The notes under the pieces: generated by a model | What the model was told of the DNA's origin: nothing | The model's database searches: none | Seen by the model: the letters and a program-made list of their open reading frames with translations, nothing else | Source of the DNA: Tissierellales bacterium | GTDB taxonomy: Bacteria > Bacillota > Clostridia > Tissierellales > Sedimentibacteraceae | Assembly (NCBI GenBank): GCA_018433765.1 | Contig: JAHDQO010000007.1 | Span: 62,001-126,000, forward strand | Length of the DNA stretch: 64,000 bases | Direction of reading: 5' to 3' | Shown here: positions 45,592 to 54,808 of the stretch, in pieces | Layout: the number at the start of each line of letters is the position of its first letter | Position numbering within the stretch: the stretch's first letter is position 1 | Program-made: the position numbers and the translations under genes

Positions 45592-46936
45592 GTATTATAT
45601 CTCCTTTTTCTATAATTTTTTTAGGTTTAATAACAACACTTCTAATTAGTGCAATTGATACTATAAATGTAGTTATTTCTGTAAGAGGAAATATCAGCCA
45701 TATTCCAGTTTCCTTAAACAGTAAAGGTAATAATATAATATTTACAGATAAAACTAAAAGTCCTCTCATTGATGATATTATTGCTGATTGCTTAGCCTTA
45801 CCTATTGCAGTAAAGTAAAATGAAGCAATAACATTATAACCAGATATCAAAAATCCGAAAGCGTATATTTTAAGACCATTTACTACTAGCATTTTAAGAT
45901 TTATATTATCTGTAAATGCTCCTGCATATTTACTACCTAATAAGATCATAATGATAAAAACTAATCCTCCACAAATAAAGACTACTTTCTGAGTTATCTT
46001 TCTAATTACAACCATCAATTTATAATCTTGTGCCCCAAAACTGTAGCTAACAATCGGACTCATTCCTTGTCCTATTCCTATTATAATCATACTATAGATA
46101 TAACCAACATATCCCACAATAGTCATTGCTGCTACTCCAATTACTCCAATAACATTCAAAATAACTGAATTTAGCAAACCTGTAGTCAAAGACATAGATA
46201 ACTGACCTATGAGTTCGGAAGATCCGTTAAAAACCGTATTTTTAAAATCTTTATAGGAAAATACAAACCTTCCTAGTTTGAATTTAAATTTTTTTCTTAT
46301 AAAATATTGAGTTATTACTGCTAACCCTAATATTACTGATATCGCTGAAGCATAAGCAGCCCCTTTAACTCCTAAATTATACTTAATAATGAAAATAGCA
46401 TCCAAAACCACATTAACTATATTTGTCAAAATACTTATTTTCATAAAAACTTCAGGTTTACCCTCTCCGCGTATGAACATTCCAAATGCTGTATTTAGCA
46501 TCATAACAGGATAAACCATAAGCATTATTCCATAGTAATCATTCATATATTTACTTACAGGAACTCCAATATTCAATAAGTTTTGCAGCGGATTAAACAA
46601 TATTTTAGATAATACTGTCACAAGAATAACTGAACAAATTAGAGTAAATATAGTTTGATTAAAAACATTATTTGCTGTAGAATTTTCATTAGTTCCAAGC
46701 CTTTGAACAGCAAGTGTAGAACCACCTACAGACACCATAATTGCAACTCCTAAAAATAAATACAGTATTGGAATTCCAAGATTTACAGCTGCTAATCCAT
46801 CTTTCCCAATATTTTGTCCAATAAATATACCATCAACAATTGTTATTAGCGAAGTTAATAACATACCTATAACTGATGGAAGTGCAAATCGCATTAAATT
46901 TTTATAGGGATTATTTCTAATAGTATTTAAATCCAT
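45575..46936 (-). CDS. MATE-family multidrug/cation efflux transporter
   Basis: 453 residues with twelve hydrophobic segments and the MATE/NorM layout (LTSLITIVDGIFIGQNIGKDGLAAVNLG; YVGYIYSMIIIGIGQGMSPIVSYSFGA). Start ATG 46936 was chosen because GAAAGGAG precedes it; a longer frame to 46960 has no site. It exchanges Na+ or H+ for drugs or metabolites. An AraC-type regulator is encoded just upstream and probably controls it. Confidence 0.92.
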   Translation of the reverse strand: MDLNTIRNNPYKNLMRFALPSVIGMLLTSLITIVDGIFIGQNIGKDGLAAVNLGIPILYLFLGVAIMVSVGGSTLAVQRLGTNENSTANNVFNQTIFTLICSVILVTVLSKILFNPLQNLLNIGVPVSKYMNDYYGIMLMVYPVMMLNTAFGMFIRGEGKPEVFMKISILTNIVNVVLDAIFIIKYNLGVKGAAYASAISVILGLAVITQYFIRKKFKFKLGRFVFSYKDFKNTVFNGSSELIGQLSMSLTTGLLNSVILNVIGVIGVAAMTIVGYVGYIYSMIIIGIGQGMSPIVSYSFGAQDYKLMVVIRKITQKVVFICGGLVFIIMILLGSKYAGAFTDNINLKMLVVNGLKIYAFGFLISGYNVIASFYFTAIGKAKQSAIISSMRGLLVLSVNIILLPLLFKETGIWLIFPLTEITTFIVSIALIRSVVIKPKKIIEKGDIIHGSDM

Positions 46937-46979
46937 AAAAAAACTCCTTTCTATAACCAATGAACTAAGTATACAAAAG

Positions 46980-46995
46980 AGTTTTATAAAAAACT
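46980..46995 (-). terminator. Weak terminator between the AraC and MATE genes
   Basis: On the minus strand AGTTTT, four bases, AAAACT, then CTTTTG. Six A-T-rich pairs; uncertain. Confidence 0.3.
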
Positions 46996-47009
46996 TCTGA
47001 ATTTGTGCT

Positions 47010-47852
47010 CTATTTTATTGGAATACAAATATCTATTTTCATGTTATCTATTTTTTGCTTACCAATATATTTAGAGAGTATTTTTCTATCATCCAATAAT
47101 ATATTTGAATTAGGAAGCCACACTTTTAACATACCTTGATATGCTTCAAAAATTTTAGAGGCAGCACCTTCAAATCTATATGAAGCATACCTTCCACCCT
47201 CTAAAATCATTGAATTAAATCCCGAGATATCCTCATCTACGGTAATACACATATTATATATGCACCTGTTTTCATCAGTTATAACTGGATCATCGTAAGA
47301 AATATCCAAAATCATAGTATCGTCTTTAATTAAATCCTTTACTTTATACAAAAACGAGCTCCAATTTTTCTTAGATACCTCAATATAATTTCCTATATAT
47401 CTTTCATATATAATTTTTAAGTTTGGTAATTCAATACATTTTATTAGATTATCATAATAATCAAATCCATTATCGTTAAAATCTGCATCATAGTAATTAT
47501 TAACACCAATTAGATTATAATCTTTAGCGTATTTTCTAAAAGAAGCAGGTGATTGATTGTAATGCTGTTTAAACGCTGAACTATAATTTGACGAACTAAA
47601 TCCAAATTTTGCTCCTATTTCAGTTATACTCTTTTGCGGAGCTACATTTAATAAAAATGCTGACTTTTCTATCCTTAATCGTTTAACAAAAGAATATATG
47701 CTTTCACCAACTACTGACTTAAACAATCTATTAAAGTAGTATTTTGAAAAGTGGCAGTGCTCAGCAATTTCATTAACATTTAATTCTTCCTCTAAATGGT
47801 CCATTATGTAATCAATAGCTTGATTAATTTGATTATTATAGTTATTATCCAT
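47010..47852 (-). CDS. AraC-family regulator with GyrI-like effector domain
   Basis: 280 residues. HTH pair at about 10-108 (IAEHCHFSKYYFNRLFKSVVG, GAKFGFSSSNYSSAFKQ); the GyrI-like ligand domain spans about 130-280 (RYIGNYIEVSKKNW; ends IDICIPIK). Start ATG 47852 follows AGGAGATAGTTA. It lies directly upstream of the MATE transporter gene, so a drug-sensing role is plausible. Confidence 0.9.
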   Translation of the reverse strand: MDNNYNNQINQAIDYIMDHLEEELNVNEIAEHCHFSKYYFNRLFKSVVGESIYSFVKRLRIEKSAFLLNVAPQKSITEIGAKFGFSSSNYSSAFKQHYNQSPASFRKYAKDYNLIGVNNYYDADFNDNGFDYYDNLIKCIELPNLKIIYERYIGNYIEVSKKNWSSFLYKVKDLIKDDTMILDISYDDPVITDENRCIYNMCITVDEDISGFNSMILEGGRYASYRFEGAASKIFEAYQGMLKVWLPNSNILLDDRKILSKYIGKQKIDNMKIDICIPIK

Positions 47853-47900
47853 TAACTATCTCCTATAGACTTAATTCTTGAATTATTCATTATATCACAA

Positions 47901-47941
47901 AACAAAAAGTCTATCAGAAAAATTGAAATAGACTTTTGTTT
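47901..47941 (-). terminator. Intrinsic terminator after a GNAT gene
   Basis: AAAAGTCTAT and ATAGACTTTT form a perfect 10-bp stem around 13 bases, followed on the minus strand by TTGTTTTG. It lies 34 nt after the stop at 47975. Confidence 0.75.
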
Positions 47942-47974
47942 AGCTTAAATAAAAAAAAAAGATAGTAATTTACT

Positions 47975-48877
47975 TTATGCATGTGATAAAACTGGGAACA
48001 TTATTTTTTTATTATTAAAAGTATCCAAATTGTCTTTCAATATAAAAAGAGTTGTATCATCTTCTTTTAGTATTTTAACATCAAATGAAGATGTATCTTT
48101 AGGTGTAAAACCCATAACTACTTTTTTTACATCTTTATTAGACATTGATATAATAATATCGTCAAGGGATACATCTTGTTTCAAACTAAAAACATCATAT
48201 AAATATAGTGTATCAACATCATAACTAGCTATAGTAACTGTATCTAAAGTTTTAATATAGTATACGTTTTGTTTCATAAATGAAGTACAATAAAACATAA
48301 CAAGTGATGCATTATCATACATACAAAGTTGTGAAAGTTTTATTGATTTATTAATTGTATTAACTACAAAGTTTCTATCTTTTTCTTCTGACATATTTAA
48401 TTTTACAAATTGAGAAGTTGATTTTTTTAAGGATATTTTTTTTGAATATTGATATTCAGATGCAGCAACAAAACTAAATTTCGGGTAAAAATTAAATACA
48501 CTATCATTAGCAAAAAGGTAGATTAAATCACATTTATCTTTCCATTCGTCTAGAATTTTGTTCATAAGAAATTTACTTAACCCTTGGTTTCTATATTGTT
48601 CATCTGTCATTACAGTACCAATTTGTATGTATCTCTTTTTTTCTTCCATAACAAAAAAATCAATAACGTTTACAGATATATTAGAAATAACTTTATTATC
48701 ATCTAATAAAGCATAAGGAATATATCTATCTTTCCAATATCCACTTTGATACCATGCTTCAAAATCAAAACCAAAAATTCTTCTTGTTAAACTGTTGAAA
48801 CTATACCTTAATGTATCATTATCTCTGAAATCAACAGCATACCCATAAGTTTTTTCATTTATTTTTATATACTCCAT
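47975..48877 (-). CDS. GNAT acetyltransferase, Eis-like layout
   Basis: 300 residues from ATG 48877 (GAGGAATGTTATT before it). The N-terminal GNAT domain has QIGTVMTDEQYRNQGLSKFLMNKIL. The C-terminal 150 residues lack a recognised domain. Relatives of this length include Eis-type N-acetyltransferases and YkkB-like proteins; the substrate is unknown. The hydrolase gene upstream ends 24 nt before. Confidence 0.85.
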   Translation of the reverse strand: MEYIKINEKTYGYAVDFRDNDTLRYSFNSLTRRIFGFDFEAWYQSGYWKDRYIPYALLDDNKVISNISVNVIDFFVMEEKKRYIQIGTVMTDEQYRNQGLSKFLMNKILDEWKDKCDLIYLFANDSVFNFYPKFSFVAASEYQYSKKISLKKSTSQFVKLNMSEEKDRNFVVNTINKSIKLSQLCMYDNASLVMFYCTSFMKQNVYYIKTLDTVTIASYDVDTLYLYDVFSLKQDVSLDDIIISMSNKDVKKVVMGFTPKDTSSFDVKILKEDDTTLFILKDNLDTFNNKKIMFPVLSHA

Positions 48878-48901
48878 AATAACATTCCTCATTTCATATA
48901 A

Positions 48902-49858
48902 TTATTCTTCCGTATAATATGATACAAAATCCAACACTGCTTTTTTATAACTATCGGCTTCAGTAAAAAATGCTTCTACATGGTTTGCACTTTGAAATGT
49001 AATCAATCTTTTTTCATTATGAGGTATGAAATTGTATAAATCTTCACCCATATTATAAGGACACACCCTATCAGCTTTACTGTGCAGTACCATAGTAGGA
49101 GTACTGCTATTCTCTATAGATTTTATTATGCTGACTTCGTCAAATTCATATCCAAATACTAAATTATTTGCAATACTTCCAAGTCCTAAAAAATATGATA
49201 TAGGAATTTTAACTTTTACAGCTGTTTCAATATTCCACTTTATTTCTGAATACATACTAGAAAAAGGACTTTCCATAATTGCAAAATCAATATTCTCTGC
49301 TGCATGACTACTCCCGAGATAATTGCCAATAGTTGAGGCACCCATAGATTGTCCTAATACACCGATAGTATTGTTTTTAGACATTTGACTTTTTACATAA
49401 TCAATTACATCTTCCAGATCATCTTTTTCATAATATCCAAAAGTAACTGTTTTAGCAGTATTATCTCCATGTGCCCTTTGATCATATAGAACAACATTAT
49501 ATCCATTATTTAAAAACATCTCTGCCAGTGGAAACATAACGGTGTGATTTGTCTCATGCCAATGTACTAAGACAATTGTAGAATTATCATAAGTATTATC
49601 ATTACAAATATATTTAACTGGTATTATATGTCCGTATCTTGATGAAAGATTAATTTCTTTAATTTTATCACCATACTTATTATTAAAATCTAATATATTA
49701 TAGTTCATATCATCTAAATATAATTTTGCTATTTCATTTGTATGTTTTTTAGTCATTCTTGAAGGAATATACGCTAATAGAATTCCTATTAAAACTGAAC
49801 TTAATAAGAATAATATTAATATCGCATTACATACCTTAACAATTTTTTTACTTTTCAT
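48902..49858 (-). CDS. Membrane-anchored alpha/beta hydrolase
   Basis: 318 residues from ATG 49858 (AAAGGTTCTT before it); the longer frame to 49939 overlaps the gene upstream. One N-terminal membrane helix (about 7-27). Hydrolase marks are VLVHWHETNHTVMFP, GQSMGAST (nucleophile Ser in GxSxG), SKADRVCPY (acid) and ANHVEAF (His). It resembles the extracellular YqkD/FrsA-like group. Probably faces outward. Substrate unknown. Confidence 0.85.
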   Translation of the reverse strand: MKSKKIVKVCNAILILFLLSSVLIGILLAYIPSRMTKKHTNEIAKLYLDDMNYNILDFNNKYGDKIKEINLSSRYGHIIPVKYICNDNTYDNSTIVLVHWHETNHTVMFPLAEMFLNNGYNVVLYDQRAHGDNTAKTVTFGYYEKDDLEDVIDYVKSQMSKNNTIGVLGQSMGASTIGNYLGSSHAAENIDFAIMESPFSSMYSEIKWNIETAVKVKIPISYFLGLGSIANNLVFGYEFDEVSIIKSIENSSTPTMVLHSKADRVCPYNMGEDLYNFIPHNEKRLITFQSANHVEAFFTEADSYKKAVLDFVSYYTEE

Positions 49859-49871
49859 AAGAACCTTTCTT

Positions 49872-50348
49872 TTAACTATTTTTAAAACATTGTCTAACAA
49901 ATTCAATTGGATGTTGGGTACGTTTTGCTGTTTCTTCAACTGATAATCCTTGGTTTAAAAATCGTTTTACTACACTTTCGATACTTTCACCAACTTCTAT
50001 GATATGCATATCTGGATCGTAAAACCTAATAACTCTCTGTCCCCATGAATGTTCTATTAATTCATGAATAAACTCAATTTCATATTTAGTTCTTTCTAAT
50101 GTTTGTAAAAAATCATCAATATTTTCTACTTCAAAATATAATTCAAAATTATTAGGTTTGCTTATAATATCATTTTGATTTATTGTAATCATTTTAGCAA
50201 AATGCGATTTTAATTGTATAGAAAAATCACCTTCATACATTACATTTTCACCAAAGTCATATTTTACTTTCTGGTTTAATATATTTTCGTAAAAATTTCT
50301 TGAAACATTTATATCTTTAACAACAATAAGTGGACACTTAAACTTCAT
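49872..50348 (-). CDS. VOC family protein with an added C-terminal helix pair
   Basis: 158 residues from ATG 50348 (AGGAGGAAAA before it). The VOC domain (1-122) begins CPLIVVKDINVSRNFYENIL and ends FYDPDMHIIEVGE. About 35 further residues (KRFLNQGLSVEETAKRTQHP) resemble a short helix-turn-helix-like tail seen on some Firmicute proteins. The hydrolase gene follows by 13 nt; they probably form an operon. A resistance or isomerase role is possible. Confidence 0.8.
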   Translation of the reverse strand: MKFKCPLIVVKDINVSRNFYENILNQKVKYDFGENVMYEGDFSIQLKSHFAKMITINQNDIISKPNNFELYFEVENIDDFLQTLERTKYEIEFIHELIEHSWGQRVIRFYDPDMHIIEVGESIESVVKRFLNQGLSVEETAKRTQHPIEFVRQCFKNS

Positions 50349-50503
50349 TTTTCCTCCTAACATTCATTATGAATACTAATTTTTCAATAGTTATTTCTCA
50401 TACTACTATTAACTTTATAACAAAACATACTAAGTTTATTATATATATTAAATAATTAATCATATATAAAATTTTATGTTTATAGTTTTTATTCATAATA
50501 AAA

Positions 50504-51283
50504 CTACATTTTTTCTGCCCAAAAGTGAACTGGTATATCTTCTAATTCTTTAAATCCTAACTTCTTTGCTAATGCACATGATGCTTCTCTATAAGGCCAG
50601 CATGCCCAATTTGGATTTATCTGTTTTCTTATACATTCAGATAAAAATGCAGAAGCAACTATTGTTCCATATCCTTTTCTTTGAAAATGTTCATTTGTTT
50701 TTATATCTATTTCTGTTTCTCCACCACCATTGAATAATGAATAACACAAACTAATTATTATCCCATCTTTTAATAGTGAAAAGCCAAAAGCATCTTTTGA
50801 AAAGTTGCAAATAGATAAATCCATTCCTGCTTGAAGTGCTAATTCATTGTTCATTTCTTTAAGTTCAAATCCTTCTGGTATTATTAACTCAGATTTCTTA
50901 TTATCATGCATGAACTTACTTGAACAAAACTTAAATTGTTTTCTATATATTTTAATTCCTCTTATATTATTAAAAATTTTATCTAAACTTAATCTTATAT
51001 CTTCTGTATATGCAAATAAAATAATTTCTTCACTCTTTAATGTTCTTGAAAATATAACTTCCTTTAGTGAATCATATGTATTCTTTGAAGTTAATTTACC
51101 GAGTACAAACATAAAATTTACTTTAGTTATAATTAAAGCTACTGTAGGACTTTCAATATTATCAACAATCACTCTTCCATGATGATTTTTTTCAAGTACT
51201 GAATATACCAATGCTTTGTTATGATTAATTCCTTCAGCTAAAGGAATTATCTTATCAAAACTATTATTGTTTAATTCTTGCAT
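50504..51283 (-). CDS. GNAT acetyltransferase
   Basis: 259 residues from ATG 51283, with GGAGG 5 nt upstream. The C-terminal domain has TNEHFQRKGYGTIVASAFLSECI and WACWPYREASCALAKKLGF. The first half is a degenerate N-terminal extension of about 120 residues. The layout suggests the GNAT_acetyltran / YjdJ-like two-part family. Single gene. Confidence 0.8.
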   Translation of the reverse strand: MQELNNNSFDKIIPLAEGINHNKALVYSVLEKNHHGRVIVDNIESPTVALIITKVNFMFVLGKLTSKNTYDSLKEVIFSRTLKSEEIILFAYTEDIRLSLDKIFNNIRGIKIYRKQFKFCSSKFMHDNKKSELIIPEGFELKEMNNELALQAGMDLSICNFSKDAFGFSLLKDGIIISLCYSLFNGGGETEIDIKTNEHFQRKGYGTIVASAFLSECIRKQINPNWACWPYREASCALAKKLGFKELEDIPVHFWAEKM

Positions 51284-51504
51284 AGATACCTCCATAATTC
51301 TTTACTTACACTAAATAAAACATATAGTATCACATTGTTAAATATATTACCATTTAAATATAATGAAATCAAGTTTTCCTAAATATGGTTTTTATTGTAG
51401 TTAAATATTTTTTATAGTGGATATATGTAATATCTTATAATACAGATTTAGTATGACAACTATACATATAAAAATGTATTATAACCTATGAAATTTTATA
51501 CAAA

Positions 51505-51547
51505 TTAAAGGTAAACCAAAAATTCTACTAATAGTTTACCCCTTTAA
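51505..51547. repeat. Inverted repeat upstream of the XRE gene
   Basis: TTAAAGGTAAAC and GTTTACCCCTTTAA pair with a two-base bulge around 17 bases. It lies between the divergent GNAT and XRE genes, upstream of the XRE promoter. It may be an operator or a hairpin. Confidence 0.5.
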
Positions 51548-51559
51548 ACTTTATGTTTA

Positions 51560-51588
51560 TTGTTAATCTTTATAAAGATATATATAAT
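51560..51588 (+). promoter_or_regulatory. Promoter of the XRE gene with a palindrome in the spacer
   Basis: TTGTTA, 17 nt, TATAAT. The spacer contains the perfect 14-bp palindrome ATCTTTATAAAGAT (51566-51579), a natural site for the encoded repressor. Confidence 0.7.
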
Positions 51589-51618
51589 TATATATAGATA
51601 TTATTAGGAGGTAATGAG

Positions 51619-52017
51619 TTGGATAATGAAAATATAGGTAATCTAATTGCAAAGTTAAGAAAAGAGAAAAACATGTCTCAAAAAGATTTAGCTGATAAAC
51701 TTAATATAACAGATAAAGCTGTGTCAAAATGGGAACGTGGCATTTCCTGTCCAGATATAAATACAATACCTAAGTTATCACAAATATTAGGAGTTACTTC
51801 TGAGGAATTGTTATGTATGAAAGATAGAGGCAAAAAAACTTCAATAAAAGAATTAATTAATTTAATCTTAAAAGCTATAGGTTTAGCAATGGGAATAAGT
51901 GTATTTATTTTATCTATTTTAAATAATATAAACACTAAAACAGGAATTACTCTATTAGCTTTAGGAATTACATGTATATCCATATCAATACTTGATAATG
52001 ATAAAAATTCTATTTAA
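51619..52017 (+). CDS. XRE-family regulator with two C-terminal membrane segments
   Basis: 132 residues. The XRE HTH is at about 7-60 (IAKLRKEKNMSQKDLADKLNITDKAVSKWERG). Residues about 83-128 hold two hydrophobic stretches (AIGLAMGISVFILSIL; TLLALGITCISISIL), so the regulator may be tied to the membrane. TTG at 51619 is the start, with AGGAGG 7 nt before it. It is one of the few plus-strand genes; it is convergent with yjdF. Confidence 0.85.
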   Translation: MDNENIGNLIAKLRKEKNMSQKDLADKLNITDKAVSKWERGISCPDINTIPKLSQILGVTSEELLCMKDRGKKTSIKELINLILKAIGLAMGISVFILSILNNINTKTGITLLALGITCISISILDNDKNSI

Positions 52018-52057
52018 TTTATACAATTTATTTCAAATTATATTTAGAATTTAATAA

Positions 52058-52087
52058 AAAAATGCACAAATAAGACTGTGCATTTTT
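52058..52087. terminator. Bidirectional terminator between XRE and yjdF genes
   Basis: AAAAATGCACA, eight bases, TGTGCATTTTT: a perfect 11-bp stem with A- and T-tracts that serves both converging genes. Confidence 0.88.
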
Positions 52088-52505
52088 AATGTCCCTTTTT
52101 CTTTTTTTTCTTCTTTTCTTGTTTCCTTTTAAAATTTAGTTCTTTTTTTAAAGCTTTTTTATCTTTAGATGCCTTTTTTCTCTCAACCTTTCTTGATTCC
52201 TGCTCAAACTTTATTGCTAATTGAGCCTTGGTACTAATACCTTTTTCTTGAGTAGCCTTACGTATTTCTCTTTGCAATCTTTTAGGATTGATTCTTTTCT
52301 CAACTTTAGTTTCAACAAGTATAGGTTTACTAAACCTTAAATTATAGTAATTTTTAAGTATAAAATTATATACTTCAAAATCTTTTGGTTCAGCGCCAAA
52401 TACAACTTTACAAGTTTCTATCTTTCCAGATATAATTCTTTCAAAGACTCCAACCCAAAATGGATTTTCAAAATAAACTGTTAGTCTATTAGATAATATA
52501 CGCAT
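52086..52505 (-). CDS. yjdF: YjdF family protein
   Basis: 139 residues. The N-terminus, LTVYFENPFWVGVFER, and the following GAEPKDFEVYNFIL match the YjdF family of Firmicutes; a very basic Lys/Arg-rich tail (about 95-139) follows. Function is not settled; family members are under control of a riboswitch that binds aza-aromatic compounds, so it may help to cope with such toxins. Start ATG 52505 follows AGGAGGAGATTAAT. Confidence 0.92.
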   Translation of the reverse strand: MRILSNRLTVYFENPFWVGVFERIISGKIETCKVVFGAEPKDFEVYNFILKNYYNLRFSKPILVETKVEKRINPKRLQREIRKATQEKGISTKAQLAIKFEQESRKVERKKASKDKKALKKELNFKRKQEKKKKKKKGH

Positions 52506-52539
52506 ATTAATCTCCTCCTGTTTATTAGCTTTTGTTAAG

Positions 52540-52612
52540 AATGGACAACCCCAGGAGGGCAGGTTACTGACAGAATTTCTGCATTCGGACTACCAACCGA
52601 ATCGTGTTTTTA
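52540..52612 (-). ncRNA. yjdF riboswitch (aza-aromatic sensing)
   Basis: The minus-strand leader of yjdF has the two conserved blocks of this RNA class: CGATTCGGTTGGTAGTCCGA, AATGCA (52606-52581), and CAGTAACCTGCCCTCC, TGGGGTTGTCC (about 52569-52543). The ribosome site of yjdF follows 20 nt later, so control of translation is likely. Assigned from memory of the consensus. Confidence 0.9.
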
Positions 52613-52689
52613 TCTTAAGCTATTTTTAACTAATTATTATTTTACTACTAACTTTAAATTATTTCAAATATTATTCAACTAATAAACAT

Positions 52690-52708
52690 AATATGAAAGC
52701 TTCATATT
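52690..52708 (-). terminator. Possible terminator at the end of the sulfatase operon
   Basis: AATATGAA, three bases, TTCATATT forms an 8-bp AT-rich stem overlapping the stop of the maturase gene. The U-tract after it (ATGTTTATT) is weak. Confidence 0.35.
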
Positions 52709-53856
52709 TAATTAAAAGCAACATTTGGATGTATTTTATAATTCACAGAAAATATTCTTGCTAGGTTTAACATCCTTTCAATTGAATATTCAAAAAATTC
52801 CTTATATGCAAGACAGTAATAATTCAATACTGGTTTGCCATTTTCAAAAGGTTCTCTTGTTCTTCTACAGCCGCCTCTACATAATCTCGCCCATTTACAC
52901 TCATTACACTCAGGATCAATGAAACGTGATGTTTCAATAAAACGTTTTGCAGTATCACAATCTTTTAACTCGCCAAGTTCTTTTTCCTTTAAATTACCTA
53001 AATACCATTCATCAATTACATAAAAATCACATGGATATACTCCGCCGTCAGCTTCAACTACAAAATGGCATTGACATTCTCCAAGCATTCCACATGCTTC
53101 AGGCCTATATCCCATTAGCATCCCTATATAATTATCAAATGTACGAATACTAATCTTATCGCCATTAACAATATCATTATACCAACAATCAAAAAGTGTT
53201 TTTAAAAATTGTGAATACCGTTTAGGCGTTAAAGAATATTCGTAACCACCTGGTTTTTCATTAAGTGGATCAAGACAAGGTATGAATTGCAAATATTTAA
53301 AATTATTCTTCTTAAAAAAATTATAAGTTTTATGTGCATGTCTTGCCACAAAAGCATTGACTACAGAAAGAATATTATATTCAATTTTATATTTATTAAA
53401 AAGTTCTACTGTATTCATAACTTTTGAAAAAGAACCTTTATTATTTGGATATACCCTATTTACATCATTAATATTTTTTGGACCATCAAGAGAAAGTCCC
53501 ACTAAAAAAGAGTTATCTGCTAAAAATTTTGCCCACTCATTATCAATTACCATTCCATTTGTTTGCAAAGCATTATTTACTTGGATATTTTTTTTGTTAT
53601 ATTTTTTTTCGAATTGAATTAATTTTTTGTAAAAATCTAATCCAGCAAGTGTAGGTTCACCGCCTTGAAAAGAAAAGGTACAGCTAACCTCTGCATACTG
53701 AAAAGCCTTTTTAACTAATTCTTCTAATGTTTTAATATCCATTATGCCATAAGATTTTTTTTCTCGATTCTCAATAATAGAATAATAAAAACAGTATTTA
53801 CATCTTAAATTACAATTTCCCGAAGCGGGTTTTATTAATAAATTTAATGGCGGCAT
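52708..53856 (-). CDS. Anaerobic sulfatase-maturating radical SAM enzyme
   Basis: 382 residues, normal for anSME. CNLRCKYC gives C15, C19 and C22 for the SAM cluster; FSFQGGEPTLAGLDFY is the family core; the C-terminal SPASM domain has eight or more cysteines for two extra clusters (CQCHF, GGVYPCDFY, ECNECKWARLCRGGC). It turns the active-site Cys of a sulfatase into formylglycine without oxygen. Start ATG 53856 follows GGAGGAGAGAAATATAT. Its target is very likely the Cys-type sulfatase in the same operon, two genes upstream. Confidence 0.94.
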   Translation of the reverse strand: MPPLNLLIKPASGNCNLRCKYCFYYSIIENREKKSYGIMDIKTLEELVKKAFQYAEVSCTFSFQGGEPTLAGLDFYKKLIQFEKKYNKKNIQVNNALQTNGMVIDNEWAKFLADNSFLVGLSLDGPKNINDVNRVYPNNKGSFSKVMNTVELFNKYKIEYNILSVVNAFVARHAHKTYNFFKKNNFKYLQFIPCLDPLNEKPGGYEYSLTPKRYSQFLKTLFDCWYNDIVNGDKISIRTFDNYIGMLMGYRPEACGMLGECQCHFVVEADGGVYPCDFYVIDEWYLGNLKEKELGELKDCDTAKRFIETSRFIDPECNECKWARLCRGGCRRTREPFENGKPVLNYYCLAYKEFFEYSIERMLNLARIFSVNYKIHPNVAFN

Positions 53857-53941
53857 ATATATTTCTCTCCTCCATGTATATTCTAAAGTTAATTGATGAT
53901 AATATTTATTCTGAATTTAACTAAAATTATAAATATTAAAA

Positions 53942-54760
53942 TCACATAAGTTCAATAATTTCTTTAACAAATTTAATAAATTTTTCTCTTACCCTATTAG
54001 CAACTTCTACAACCTCTTTATGATTTAATGGTTGATCCAATATACCTGCTGCCATATTTGAAATACAAGAGATACCAAGAACTTTCATTCTTCCATGATT
54101 AGCTACAATAACTTCAGGCACAGTTGACATTCCTACAGCATCTGCTCCAATAGTTCTTAGATAACGAATTTCAGCAGGTGTTTCATAACTTGGACCTGTG
54201 AGTCCTGCATATATTCCCTTATTAATGTGTATTTCTAAATTAGCTGCTACTTCAACTGCTTTTTTTCTGAACTGTTTGTTATAAGCATCTGACATATCAG
54301 GAAATCTAGGACCAAAAACCTCTTCATTTTTTCCTATTAAAGGATTTGTACCCATTAGATTAATATGATCTTCTATCAACATTAAATCTCCAGGAATAAA
54401 TTTTTTATTTACCCCTCCTGCCGAATTGGTTATAATAAGTTTTGATACTCCTAATTTTTGCATTACTCTTACTGGATAAGTAACTTCATTCAAACTATAT
54501 CCTTCGTAATAATGAAATCTTCCTTGCATACATATAACAGATTTTCCGCCTAGTTTACCTAAAACAAATTGACCTTTATGTCCTTTTACAGTAGATACAG
54601 GAAAGTGTGGGATATTGCTATAAGGTATTAATACAGCTTCCATTATTTCGTCTGCCAGCATACCTAATCCAGAACCTAAAATAAGTCCGATTTCTGGCTT
54701 GAATTGTGTTTTTTCCATTATATACTGTAAAGATTCATTAATTTTTGATTGTATATTCAT
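53942..54760 (-). CDS. punA: Purine nucleoside phosphorylase (trimeric type)
   Basis: 272 residues. LGSGLG (phosphate site), MQGRFHYYEGYSL, ITNSAGG, TGPSYETPAEIR and CISNMAAGI with the base-binding Asn are all present. It splits inosine and guanosine-type nucleosides with phosphate. Start ATG 54760 follows TTTTGGAGGCAAGACA. It is in the operon with the nucleoside importer and the sulfatase, fitting breakdown of imported nucleosides. Confidence 0.94.
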   Translation of the reverse strand: MNIQSKINESLQYIMEKTQFKPEIGLILGSGLGMLADEIMEAVLIPYSNIPHFPVSTVKGHKGQFVLGKLGGKSVICMQGRFHYYEGYSLNEVTYPVRVMQKLGVSKLIITNSAGGVNKKFIPGDLMLIEDHINLMGTNPLIGKNEEVFGPRFPDMSDAYNKQFRKKAVEVAANLEIHINKGIYAGLTGPSYETPAEIRYLRTIGADAVGMSTVPEVIVANHGRMKVLGISCISNMAAGILDQPLNHKEVVEVANRVREKFIKFVKEIIELM

Positions 54761-54808
54761 TGTCTTGCCTCCAAAATAATATAATTATTTTTTGGTATAT
54801 TTTATTCT

